From Alphaproteobacteria bacterium HGW-Alphaproteobacteria-13 (GTDB lineage Bacteria > Pseudomonadota > Alphaproteobacteria > Sphingomonadales > Sphingomonadaceae): a stretch of 6,909 bases of DNA. Numbering within the stretch: position 1 is the stretch's first letter; each line of letters begins with the position of its first letter. The stretch is from positions 1-6,909 of the forward strand of contig PHEM01000167.1 in NCBI GenBank assembly GCA_002842935.1, given 5' to 3'. The translations under genes were made by a program, and so were the position numbers. This document shows, piece after piece, positions 1 through 5,745 of this stretch. The notes under the pieces are model-generated. The model worked only from the letters and a program-made list of their open reading frames with translations. It was not told the DNA's origin and did no database searches.

Positions 1-26
1 CCATCGGCCTTGCGCCACACCGATGG
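1..26. repeat. 7-bp perfect inverted repeat at window edge
   Basis: CCATCGG at 1-7 is repeated as its reverse complement CCGATGG at 20-26, with a 12-base loop. It lies downstream of tRNA-Asp on the minus strand and directly abuts the REP-like palindrome at 25-54. There is no T-tract on either side, so a classical intrinsic terminator is not supported. The arms may extend beyond the window's left end. It could be an RNA hairpin or part of a composite repeat. Confidence 0.4.
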
Positions 27-54
27 GTGTCTCGACTTCGCTTGACACGAACGG
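25..54. repeat. REP-like short palindromic element
   Basis: The core has GTGTC at 27-31 and GACAC at 44-48 enclosing a TCGACTTCGCT-type loop, followed by GAACGG at 49-54. Short palindromes of this form (TCGACTTCG core flanked by GTGTC/GACAC and ending ACGAACGG) are, from memory, scattered between genes in sphingomonad genomes. This copy appears to carry one substitution in the second arm (CTTGACAC rather than CTCGACAC). It is intergenic, beyond the 3' end of tRNA-Asp. The identification as a dispersed repeat rests on recall and was not searched. Confidence 0.5.
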
Positions 55-113
55 ATTGCGGACGTCATCAATGAGAGAAATCCAAGCTGCGCCTCCTACC
101 TTCATGGCAGGAA

Positions 114-190
114 TGGCGCGAGTGACGGGGCTCGAACCCGCGACCTCCGGCGTGACAGGCCGGCACTCTAACCAACTGAGCTACACCCGC
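114..190 (-). tRNA. tRNA-Asp (anticodon GTC)
   Basis: Read on the minus strand, the 77 nt fold into a full cloverleaf. The acceptor stem GCGGGTG pairs with CACTCGC, with one G-T wobble. The D arm starts GCTCAGTTGGTTAGAG. The anticodon stem is CCGGC/GCCGG around loop CTGTCAC, which places anticodon GTC at 156-154. The T arm is GCGGG-TTCGAGC-CCCGT. The discriminator base is G and the 3' CCA is encoded (116-114). GTC reads the aspartate codons GAC and GAU. The gene lies 43 bases downstream of the AI-2E-family gene on the same strand, so read-through from it is possible. I could not identify a separate tRNA promoter. Confidence 0.97.
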
Positions 191-204
191 TTGCGCTTGG
201 GAGA

Positions 205-223
205 CGCGCCAATATGCGGCGCG
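205..223 (-). other. hairpin between membrane-protein gene and tRNA-Asp
   Basis: CGCGCC at 205-210 pairs perfectly with GGCGCG at 218-223 around a 7-base AT-rich loop (211-217). It lies in the 43-base gap after the stop of the AI-2E-family gene (234) and before the tRNA 5' end (190). No run of T follows on the minus strand, so it is a weak terminator candidate at best. It could instead be a tRNA-leader structure or have no role. Confidence 0.3.
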
Positions 224-233
224 CTCCGGCCTG

Positions 234-1433
234 TCAACCGCCCTGTTTGGTCTCCGGGCGATTTATCCGCTCGCGCGGTTCGTCGAGCGTCGTCAGCGTG
301 CCGTGCTCGAACAGGAAACCCGCAAGGTCGGGCGTTCCCGTCGATTGCAGGATGATCTGAAGGATCAGCAGCAGCGGCACCGCAAGCAGCGCGCCGGGCA
401 CGCCCCACACCCATCCCCAGAAGCTCAGCGACACGAGAATCAGCAGCGGGCTGATCGTCAGTCGCCGCCCCAGGACCAGCGGCGTGATCAGATTCGCCTC
501 GACCAGATGGACGCCGACGAAGATGGTGGCGGGCAGCAGCGCGAATCCGACCGCGTCGAACGTCATCAGCCCGCCAAGCCCCAGCAGCACGGCGGCGACG
601 ATCGGTCCCAGATAGGGCACGAAATTGCAGATGCTGACGATGCCGCCCCACATGAAGGGTGACGGCATCCCCAGCGCCCACAGCAGCAGCGCGACGACAA
701 GGCCCAGGATCGCGTTGATCGCCGTGATCGTCGCCAGATATTCGGCGGTCGCGTCGACGACATTCTGGATCACGCGCGCCGTCTGCATCGCCCCGTCGAA
801 ACTGCCGCGCCGCCGGATCGTCCCCTTGCGCAGCCGCGTCCAGCCCGCGAGAAAGAAAAAGATCACCAGCACGGCGAAGAAAAGCTGGATCGCCGCCGCC
901 GGGGCGGCCGAGATGAAATAGTCGACCACCGACGTCGGCGTCGTCGCCGCCACGGCCTGCGCCGTCGCCTCGGTCCCGCTGGCGACCGACATCAGCGTGC
1001 GATCGACGAAGGTCTGCAAGGTCGAGTAAAAGTCGATCAGCGGCGCGAGGTTGCTCTGGATGCGCGGGATCGATTCGGGCAGGCGCGCGAACCAGCCCGT
1101 CGCGGGCACCACGATGATCGCCAGCGCGGCGTTGACCAGCATCAGGAAGGCGGCGAGCGCCAGAAAGGCCGCGAGCGGCGACGGCACGCCGCGCCGCTCC
1201 AGCCATTCGAGCAGCGGAACCAGCGCGATCGCGATGACGATGGCGGCCGTCAGCGGCAGAAAGAATTCGGCCCCCGCCTGAAGCGCGAACGGCAGCCCCA
1301 GGCAAAAGGCCGCACCCAATATCAGCGTCAGCGCCGCAAGCAGCCGGTCGCGGCGGAAATCGTCGATCTCGATCTGGTGCAGGGGATTGATACGCGCCGG
1401 CCGCTCGCCCCTGTCACCCGGATTATCCGCCAC
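234..1433 (-). CDS. AI-2E family transporter (PerM/UPF0118-type membrane protein)
   Basis: This is an inner-membrane protein of 399 residues, typical of the AI-2E/PerM exporter-like family. The substrate cannot be told from sequence: some family members export autoinducer-2 and others act in ion or solute efflux. A basic N-terminal tail (1-30) precedes hydrophobic segments at about 31-51, 56-78 and 88-112. A soluble loop follows (about 113-175), then membrane segments near 180-199, 237-256, 263-289, 293-315 and 328-364. Family hallmarks are the NFVPYLGP motif (270-277) and the C-terminal stretch NLITPLVLGRRL followed by SPLLILVSLSFWGWVWG. The GTG start at 1433 was chosen because AAGGAG lies 9 bases upstream. 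An upstream ATG at 1511 would add 26 arginine-rich residues and lacks such a site. It is divergent from the small exported-protein gene and upstream of tRNA-Asp. The family call is firm; the physiological role is unknown. Confidence 0.9.
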   Translation of the reverse strand: MADNPGDRGERPARINPLHQIEIDDFRRDRLLAALTLILGAAFCLGLPFALQAGAEFFLPLTAAIVIAIALVPLLEWLERRGVPSPLAAFLALAAFLMLVNAALAIIVVPATGWFARLPESIPRIQSNLAPLIDFYSTLQTFVDRTLMSVASGTEATAQAVAATTPTSVVDYFISAAPAAAIQLFFAVLVIFFFLAGWTRLRKGTIRRRGSFDGAMQTARVIQNVVDATAEYLATITAINAILGLVVALLLWALGMPSPFMWGGIVSICNFVPYLGPIVAAVLLGLGGLMTFDAVGFALLPATIFVGVHLVEANLITPLVLGRRLTISPLLILVSLSFWGWVWGVPGALLAVPLLLILQIILQSTGTPDLAGFLFEHGTLTTLDEPRERINRPETKQGG

Positions 1434-1442
1434 GCCGCGTCT

Positions 1443-1448
1443 CTCCTT
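1443..1448 (-). promoter_or_regulatory. ribosome binding site fixing the GTG start of the AI-2E gene
   Basis: AAGGAG on the minus strand (CTCCTT on plus) lies 9 bases before the GTG codon at 1433-1431. It is the only strong Shine-Dalgarno match upstream of this gene and it decides the start over the ATG codons at 1511 and 1463. Confidence 0.75.
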
Positions 1449-1533
1449 TCGTTCCCATCGCATCTTACGCGAGCCGCCCACGCCGCGCCAGCGCCTCGGC
1501 GTTCGAGTCATCCTGTCGTCTTTCGCGGTGGCC

Positions 1534-1548
1534 TTAACCGGAAATTAC
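1534..1548. promoter_or_regulatory. possible CtrA-like motif in divergent intergenic region
   Basis: TTAA at 1534-1537, seven bases, then TTAC at 1545-1548 matches seven of eight positions of the alphaproteobacterial CtrA consensus TTAA-N7-TTAA. It is 28 bases before the chosen start of the small exported protein and about 100 bases from the start of the divergent membrane protein. In an otherwise GC-rich gap this AT-rich patch is the best regulatory candidate, but one near-match can arise by chance. Confidence 0.25.
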
Positions 1549-1570
1549 CCATTTTCCTTCATGGAAAAGG
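1549..1570 (+). promoter_or_regulatory. hairpin overlapping the Shine-Dalgarno of the small exported protein
   Basis: TTTTCC (1552-1557) pairs with GGAAAA (1563-1568) around loop TTCAT. CC (1549-1550) can add pairs with GG (1569-1570) across a single bulged A at 1551. The 3' arm is the purine-rich GGAAAAGG that would serve as the ribosome binding site for the ATG at 1576. In RNA the stem would therefore cover that site. The pairing is seen in sequence; any control of translation is inference. Confidence 0.35.
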
Positions 1571-1575
1571 CCATG

Positions 1576-2040
1576 ATGCGTCCCTGCCTTCTTGCCGTCG
1601 CCGCCGCGCTACTGCCCGTTCCCGCGCTTGCCGCCAACCAGGTCGCGCTCGACAACGACGTGTTCGTCGAACGTGTCCGGACCGATGCCGCCGGAAAACA
1701 GCGAATCCTGCTGGAAGAACCAAAGGCCGTCGCGCCCGGCGACCGGCTGGTCTTCGTCCTCAACTATCGCAACGGTGGAACGCAGCCCGCCGAAAAATTC
1801 GTCGTCACCAACCCGATGCCCGCCGCCGTCCGCTTCGCGGACGCGGGTGGTGCCCGTCCGCTCGTCTCGGTCGATGGCGGCAGGCAGTGGGGACCGCTCG
1901 CCGCACTGACTGTCGCCGAAGCCGACGGCACGCGGCGCGCGGCGCAGCCCGCCGACGTCACCCATGTCCGCTGGGCCTTCGACAAGCCGATTCCCGCCGG
2001 GGGGCGCGGTCAGCTGCTCTTTCGGGGCGTCGTCAAATAG
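1576..2040 (+). CDS. small exported protein of unknown function
   Basis: The product is 154 residues. The N-terminus is a clear Sec signal peptide: MRP, a hydrophobic core LLAVAAALLPV, then ALA before the predicted cleavage at A19/A20. The mature part, about 135 residues, would be periplasmic or surface-located. It starts LDNDVFVERV and includes VAPGDRLVFVLNYRNGG, VVTNPMP and VSVDGGRQWGPL, and ends in a short basic tail. This resembles beta-rich DUF11-like modules, and from memory single-domain proteins of this kind are common in sphingomonads. I know no assigned function. No cysteine sits at the cleavage site, so it is not a lipoprotein. The start at 1576 was preferred because GGAAAAGG lies 5 bases upstream. 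The ATG at 1573 would add one Met, and the ATG at 1561 would add MEKAM but has no ribosome binding site. It is divergent from the AI-2E-family gene and convergent with bkdB, 6 bases away. Confidence 0.8.
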   Translation: MRPCLLAVAAALLPVPALAANQVALDNDVFVERVRTDAAGKQRILLEEPKAVAPGDRLVFVLNYRNGGTQPAEKFVVTNPMPAAVRFADAGGARPLVSVDGGRQWGPLAALTVAEADGTRRAAQPADVTHVRWAFDKPIPAGGRGQLLFRGVVK

Positions 2041-2046
2041 GTCGCG

Positions 2047-3327
2047 TCACTCCGCGAACAGCAGGACGGGCGTTTCGACCAGTTTCTTCAGCGCCTGCAC
2101 GAAGCTGGCGGCGTCCCAGCCGTCGACGACGCGGTGGTCGCAGCTGATCGACAGGTTCATCAGCTTGGCGCGGCGGATATCATCTCCGTCAAACACCGGG
2201 CGCTCGACGATCTTGTTGGGACCGATGATCGCGACTTCGGGCCGGTTGATGACGGGCGTCGTCGCGATGCCGCCCAGCGGGCCGAGCGACGTGACCGTCA
2301 GCGTGCCGCCCGTCAGTTCCTCGACGCGCGCTTTTCCGGTGCGCGCCGCTTCGGCGAGGCGGGTGATCTCGCTGGCGAGTTGCCAGACATTCCGGTCCTG
2401 CGCATCGCGGATCACCGGCACCATCAGCCCGGCGTCGGTCTGCGTCGCCATGCCGAGATGGACCGCGCCGTGGCGCGTCACCACGCCCGCCTCGTCATCG
2501 TAGCGCGCATTGATCATCGGGAATTGCGGGATCGTGCGGCAGATGGCGACGATCAGGAAGGGCAGCATCGTCAGTTTCGGGCGGTCGCCGCGGTTGGCGT
2601 TGAGATCGGCGCGCATCGCCTCCAATGCCGTGACGTCCATTTCCTCCACATAAGTGAAATGCGGAATCGCGCGCTTCGACGCCGCCATATTCTCGGCGAT
2701 CTTGCGGCGCATGCCGATGACCTTGACCGCTTCGTCGGCGCGGGCGCGGGGCGCGCCGGGGGCGTGATAGCCCTGCCCGGCGCTATAGCGCAGATAGGCG
2801 TCGAGATCGGAATGGCGGATACGATCACCCTCGGCATGGACCTGGCCCAGATCGACGCCAAGGTCGCGCGCGCGGGCGCGAACGGCGGGGGAAGCGAGGA
2901 CGGCCTTCCTCTCCCTCTCCCCTTCAAGGGAGAGGGTCGGGGAGAGGGGAGGTTCGGTGGGTGAAGGCGCTGCATCAGCCCCCTCTCCCAACCCTCTCCC
3001 CTGAAGGGGAGAGGGCTTTTCGCTCTCCTCGACGCCCGGCGTTTCCGCCGCGACCTCTTCCTCGACCACCTCTTCCTGGCCATCCCCTTCCGTCTCGATC
3101 ACCGCCAGCGTCGATCCGATCGCGACCATGTCGCCGACTTCGCCCGCCAGTTCGACGACGACGCCCGACACGGGTGACTCCATCTCGACGGTCGCCTTGT
3201 CGGTCATCATGTCGGCAAGCTGGGCATCCTCCTCCACACGGTCGCCGACACGCACGTGCCAGGCGACGATTTCGGCTTCGGCGATGCCTTCGCCGATGTC
3301 GGGCAGACGAAAGGAATAGCGGGCCAT
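2047..3327 (-). CDS. bkdB: branched-chain 2-oxo acid dehydrogenase E2, dihydrolipoyl acyltransferase
   Basis: This is the cytoplasmic core of the branched-chain 2-oxo acid dehydrogenase complex. It takes the acyl group from E1 on a swinging lipoyl arm and transfers it to CoA. The 426 residues show an N-terminal lipoyl domain (about 3-79) with lipoylated Lys44 in the TDKATVEM motif. An acidic and repeat-derived linker follows (80-143), then a peripheral-subunit-binding domain (about 144-179: ASPAVRARARDLGVDL to SDLDAYL). The catalytic domain (about 200-426) carries the DHRVVDG motif with active-site His398 and Asp402. Length matches the Pseudomonas BkdB class. The ATG at 3327 was chosen, 8 bases after AAGGA. 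The TTG just before it would only add one residue. It starts 4 bases after the bkdA2 stop, so it is operonic and probably translationally coupled. The oddity is two palindromic repeats read in frame as residues about 105-139. Substrate class is judged from the partner E1 genes, since E2 alone could fit another complex. Confidence 0.93.
   Translation of the reverse strand: MARYSFRLPDIGEGIAEAEIVAWHVRVGDRVEEDAQLADMMTDKATVEMESPVSGVVVELAGEVGDMVAIGSTLAVIETEGDGQEEVVEEEVAAETPGVEESEKPSPLQGRGLGEGADAAPSPTEPPLSPTLSLEGERERKAVLASPAVRARARDLGVDLGQVHAEGDRIRHSDLDAYLRYSAGQGYHAPGAPRARADEAVKVIGMRRKIAENMAASKRAIPHFTYVEEMDVTALEAMRADLNANRGDRPKLTMLPFLIVAICRTIPQFPMINARYDDEAGVVTRHGAVHLGMATQTDAGLMVPVIRDAQDRNVWQLASEITRLAEAARTGKARVEELTGGTLTVTSLGPLGGIATTPVINRPEVAIIGPNKIVERPVFDGDDIRRAKLMNLSISCDHRVVDGWDAASFVQALKKLVETPVLLFAE
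2913..2949. repeat. intragenic palindromic repeat, copy A
   Basis: CCCTCTCCC (2913-2921) and GGGAGAGGG (2928-2936) form a 9-bp stem with a 6-base loop. TCGGGGAGAGGGG (2937-2949) follows as a third related arm. Copy B (2979-3015) is the same element in inverted orientation. Copy A falls in the bkdB linker and is translated on the minus strand as PPLSPTLSLEGER-type sequence. Elements of this CCCTCTCCC...GGGAGAGGG form are, from memory, found dispersed in many proteobacterial genomes, mainly between genes. Confidence 0.75.
2979..3015. repeat. intragenic palindromic repeat, copy B (inverted to copy A)
   Basis: CCCTCTCCCC (2992-3001) pairs perfectly with GGGGAGAGGG (3006-3015) around TGAA, giving a 10-bp stem. 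CCCCCTCTCCCA (2979-2990) lies on its outer side. The reverse complement of this copy aligns with copy A over 37 bases, with two substitutions and a one-base slip in a G run. With the 29-base spacer (2950-2978), A and B could together form one large hairpin. It is translated in bkdB as PSPLQGRGLGEG. Confidence 0.78.
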
Positions 3328-3331
3328 CAAG

Positions 3332-4357
3332 TCAGTCCTTCATGATCTTTTCAAGCGCGGTCGCGATCCGCACCGGGCCGGGGAAATAGGCCCATTCCAG
3401 GCTGTGCGGATAAGGCGTGTCGAACCCCGTCACGCGCTCGACCGGCGCCTCCAGATGATAGAAACAGCGTTCCTGCACCAGCGCCGCCAGTTCGGCGCCA
3501 AAGCCCGATGTCCGCGTCGCCTCGTGGACGATCAGGCAGCGCCCGGTCTTCTTCACCGACGCCTCGATCGCCTCGATATCGAGCGGCAGCAGCGTGCGCA
3601 GGTCGAGAATCTCGGCGTCGATGCCGCGTTCCTCGACGATCGTCTTCACGACATGGACCATCGTGCCATAGGCGAGCACCGTCACCCCCTCGCCTTCGCG
3701 CACCGTCGCCGCCTTGCCCAGTTCCGTGCGGTAATAGCCATCGGGCACCGCGCTCGCCGCATGCTTCGACCAGGGTTCGACGGGGCGGTCGTAATAGCCG
3801 CTGAACGGGCCGTTGTAGATGCGCTTGGGTTCGAGGAAGACGACGGGGTCATTATCCTCGATCGCCGCGATCAGCAGGCCTTTGGCGTCACGGGGGTTCG
3901 ACGGAATCACCGTCTTCACGCCGCAGATATGCGTCATGATGCTTTCGGGCGACTGGCTGTGCGTCTGGCCGCCGAAGATGCCGCCGCCGAACGGCGTGCG
4001 CACCGTCATCGGGCAGATATAGTCGCCCGCCGAGCGATAGCGCAGCCGCGCCGCCTCGCTGACCAGCTGGTCGAGACCGGGATAGATATAGTCAGCGAAC
4101 TGGATTTCCGGCACCGGGCGCAGGCCGTATGCGCCCATGCCGACCGCGACGCCGATAATGCCGCATTCGTTGATCGGCGTATCGAACACGCGCGTCTTGC
4201 CGTGCTTTTTCTGAAGGCCCGCCGTCGCGCGGAACACGCCGCCGAAATAGCCGACATCCTCGCCCATCACGACGACGTTCGCGTCGCGGTCGAGCATGAT
4301 GTCCATGGCGTCGTTGATCGCCTCGATCATGTTCATGGTGCGCGTGTCCGTGCTCAT
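3332..4357 (-). CDS. bkdA2: branched-chain 2-oxo acid dehydrogenase E1 beta subunit
   Basis: This is the beta subunit of the thiamine-diphosphate-dependent E1 decarboxylase (alpha2-beta2), which decarboxylates the 2-oxo acids of Val, Leu and Ile and reductively acylates E2 lipoate. The 341 residues show the pyrimidine-binding transketolase fold, with MGEDVG (31-36) and FDTPINE, where Glu64 is the expected cofactor-activating acid. RTPFGGGIFGGQTHSQSPE (120-138) follows, and then the transketolase C-terminal domain (about 215-335, with LDLRTLLPLD and VHEATRTSGFGAEL). Length is that of Pseudomonas BkdA2. The ATG at 4357 overlaps the bkdA1 stop as ATGA, and GGAAG lies 5 bases before it. An upstream ATG at 4414 in this frame lies inside bkdA1 and gives an unlike N-terminus. 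It ends 4 bases before bkdB. No key residue is missing. Confidence 0.95.
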   Translation of the reverse strand: MSTDTRTMNMIEAINDAMDIMLDRDANVVVMGEDVGYFGGVFRATAGLQKKHGKTRVFDTPINECGIIGVAVGMGAYGLRPVPEIQFADYIYPGLDQLVSEAARLRYRSAGDYICPMTVRTPFGGGIFGGQTHSQSPESIMTHICGVKTVIPSNPRDAKGLLIAAIEDNDPVVFLEPKRIYNGPFSGYYDRPVEPWSKHAASAVPDGYYRTELGKAATVREGEGVTVLAYGTMVHVVKTIVEERGIDAEILDLRTLLPLDIEAIEASVKKTGRCLIVHEATRTSGFGAELAALVQERCFYHLEAPVERVTGFDTPYPHSLEWAYFPGPVRIATALEKIMKD

Positions 4358-5649
4358 TCGGGCTTCCAGTCCGGGCCGAATTTCGCCGTCTGCTCGGCGA
4401 GCATCTGCGCGCATTGTTCCTTGAGGTGCCAGGGCATCTCCTCGAACACATCCTCGAACATCGTTTCGAACGGCTGGTGCATGCCGTGGCCCAAAATACC
4501 CAGCTTTTCCGATTGTTTCTGCGTCGTCTTCACCAGATCATCGAGTTCCTTCGCCAGCGCCTCGTGCCGCGCGCCGTCCCATTCGCCGAGCGTTTCGAGA
4601 TGCTGGCGAAGCCGCGCGATCGGGTCGCCGAACGGCCAGGCCGTCGGCTCGTCGGCGGGCCGATAGGCGCTCGGGTCGTCGGAGGTGCTGTGTCCCTCGC
4701 TGCGATAGGTGAAATGCTCGACCAATGTCGGGCCGTTATTGGTCCGCGCGCGGTCCGCCGCCCACTGCGTCGCGGCATAGACCGCCAGCGGATCGTTGCC
4801 GTCGACGCGCAGCCCGGCGATGCCGTAACCGACCGCGCGCGCCGCGAAGGTCGTCCGCTCGCCGCCCGCGAAGCCCGAAAAGCTCGATATCGCCCACTGG
4901 TTGTTGACGACGTTGAAGATGACGGGCGCATTATAGACGGTCGCGAAGGTCAGCGCCGAATGGAAATCGCCTTCGGCCGACGACCCCTCGCCGCACCAGA
5001 CGGTGGCGATGCGGCTGTCGCCCTTCGACGCCGACGCCATCGCCCAGCCCACGGCCTGCGGATATTGCGTCGCGAGATTGCCCGAGACGCTGAAGAAGCC
5101 ATAGTCCGGCGCCGAATACATGATCGGCAATTGCCGTCCGAGCAGATGGTCGCCGCGATTCGAATAAATCTGGTTCATCATCTGGATCAGCGGATATTCG
5201 CGCGTGATCAAAATGCCCTGCTGGCGATAGCTCGGGAATACCATGTCGGCGCGGTCGATCGCCATGGTCGAGGCGACCGAGGTCGCCTCCTCCCCCGTCG
5301 ATTTCATATAGAAGCTGGTCTTGCCCTGCCGCTGCGCGCGGAACATGCGGGCGTCGAACGCGCGCACCAGCATCATGTAACGCAGCATCGCGCGCATCCG
5401 GTCCGTCGACAGCTTCGGATTCCACGGCCCTTTCGCCTGTCCATCGAAGTCGAGCACGCGGATCAGTCCATAGCAAAGCTCGCGCATCGCATCGGGCTTC
5501 GTCGCCTCGCCGGGGCGCGGCGTCGCCTCGATCGCGGGAATGTCGATGTCGCCGAAATCGGGCGTATCGCCGGGGCGATAGCGCGGCTCGGGAATGTGAA
5601 GCGACAGTGGCGGCAGATTGCTCGCAGGCCGCCGATGCGTTTCGGGCAT
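4354..5649 (-). CDS. bkdA1: branched-chain 2-oxo acid dehydrogenase E1 alpha subunit
   Basis: This is the E1 subunit that binds thiamine diphosphate and, with the beta subunit, decarboxylates branched-chain 2-oxo acids. The 431 residues open with an extended N-terminal arm (LSLHIPEPRYRPGDTPDF, then LIRVLDFDGQAKGPW). That arm marks the Pseudomonas BkdA1 type rather than pyruvate dehydrogenase E1-alpha. The body has MKSTGEEA (115-122), FPSYRQQG (138-145) and GRQLPIMYS (171-179). The cofactor motif runs from GEGSSAEGD (220-228) to NNQWAIS (249-255). The regulatory-loop sequence EGHSTSDDPSAYR (318-330) holds the conserved active-site His320. Motifs are intact and length is normal. The start at 5649 was chosen because GGAGGGG lies 8 bases upstream. 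An in-frame ATG at 5679 would precede that site. It is the first gene of the three-gene operon, behind a candidate promoter at 5709-5737, and overlaps bkdA2 by 4 bases. Confidence 0.95.
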   Translation of the reverse strand: MPETHRRPASNLPPLSLHIPEPRYRPGDTPDFGDIDIPAIEATPRPGEATKPDAMRELCYGLIRVLDFDGQAKGPWNPKLSTDRMRAMLRYMMLVRAFDARMFRAQRQGKTSFYMKSTGEEATSVASTMAIDRADMVFPSYRQQGILITREYPLIQMMNQIYSNRGDHLLGRQLPIMYSAPDYGFFSVSGNLATQYPQAVGWAMASASKGDSRIATVWCGEGSSAEGDFHSALTFATVYNAPVIFNVVNNQWAISSFSGFAGGERTTFAARAVGYGIAGLRVDGNDPLAVYAATQWAADRARTNNGPTLVEHFTYRSEGHSTSDDPSAYRPADEPTAWPFGDPIARLRQHLETLGEWDGARHEALAKELDDLVKTTQKQSEKLGILGHGMHQPFETMFEDVFEEMPWHLKEQCAQMLAEQTAKFGPDWKPE

Positions 5650-5657
5650 ATCTTCAT

Positions 5658-5664
5658 CCCCTCC
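5658..5664 (-). promoter_or_regulatory. strong ribosome binding site of bkdA1
   Basis: GGAGGGG on the minus strand lies 8 bases before the ATG at 5649. It decides this start over the in-frame ATG at 5679. It also sits just before an out-of-frame ATG at 5657 that encodes nothing recognisable. Confidence 0.75.
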
Positions 5665-5708
5665 GGCGCGACTCGCCACGCCGACTAGTTATATTTCAAC
5701 GTGGCGAC

Positions 5709-5737
5709 ATATTATTACAGACGTCGCGCCATTGCAA
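5709..5737 (-). promoter_or_regulatory. candidate sigma-70 promoter of the bkd operon
   Basis: On the minus strand TTGCAA (5737-5732) and TAATAT (5714-5709) are separated by exactly 17 bases, each matching four of six consensus positions. The -35 begins only 8 bases past the thyA stop, in the only AT-richer stretch of this region. It would give a leader of roughly 50 bases before bkdA1. An imperfect inverted repeat, TGGCGACAT (5702-5710) and ACGTCGCGCCA (5721-5731), overlaps the -10 and spacer and could be an operator. An Lrp-type BkdR regulator gene is not in the window. Confidence 0.4.
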
Positions 5738-5745
5738 GGATCGCG

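Noticed and set aside
114..190. tRNA-Asp as an integration site for a mobile element
   Set aside because: No integrase, no repeat of the tRNA 3' end elsewhere in the window, and no foreign composition nearby.
23..355. Plus-strand frame of 110 codons over tRNA-Asp
   Set aside because: It crosses the tRNA antisense and the end of the AI-2E gene. Its translated TGLEPATSGVTGRHSNQLSY is the familiar spurious peptide from antisense tRNA.
181..1305. Minus-strand frame of 374 codons overlapping the AI-2E gene
   Set aside because: It is out of frame with the real gene, with an Ala/Arg/Asp-rich shadow composition and no transmembrane pattern. It also overlaps the tRNA.
1387..1575. Upstream extension of the exported-protein frame
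   Set aside because: The extension lacks a ribosome binding site and would bury the clear signal peptide. It also overlaps the N-terminus of the divergent gene.
2134..2964. Plus-strand open frame opposite bkdB, running into the palindromic repeats
   Set aside because: Antisense shadow. The palindromic repeats lack stops in several frames and lengthen it.
2913..3015. CRISPR array or intrinsic terminator at the GC-rich repeats
   Set aside because: There are only two copies, in inverted orientation, with no regular spacers. They lie within a continuous coding frame and have no T-tract, so a dispersed palindromic element is the simpler reading.
3404..4666. Plus-strand open frame (420 codons) opposite bkdA2
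   Set aside because: Same reason: antisense shadow with Arg/His/Asp-rich composition and no family features.
2047..5649. Interpretation as pyruvate or acetoin dehydrogenase rather than the branched-chain complex
   Set aside because: The long N-terminal arm and motifs of E1-alpha, and the length of all three subunits, match the Pseudomonas Bkd set as I know it. A separate-subunit pyruvate dehydrogenase E1-alpha would be shorter and its E1-beta often carries a lipoyl domain, absent here.
4414..5688. Long plus-strand open frame (424 codons) opposite bkdA1
   Set aside because: It is antisense to a well-recognised gene, rich in Arg, and has no recognisable motifs. Long antisense frames are expected in GC-rich coding DNA.
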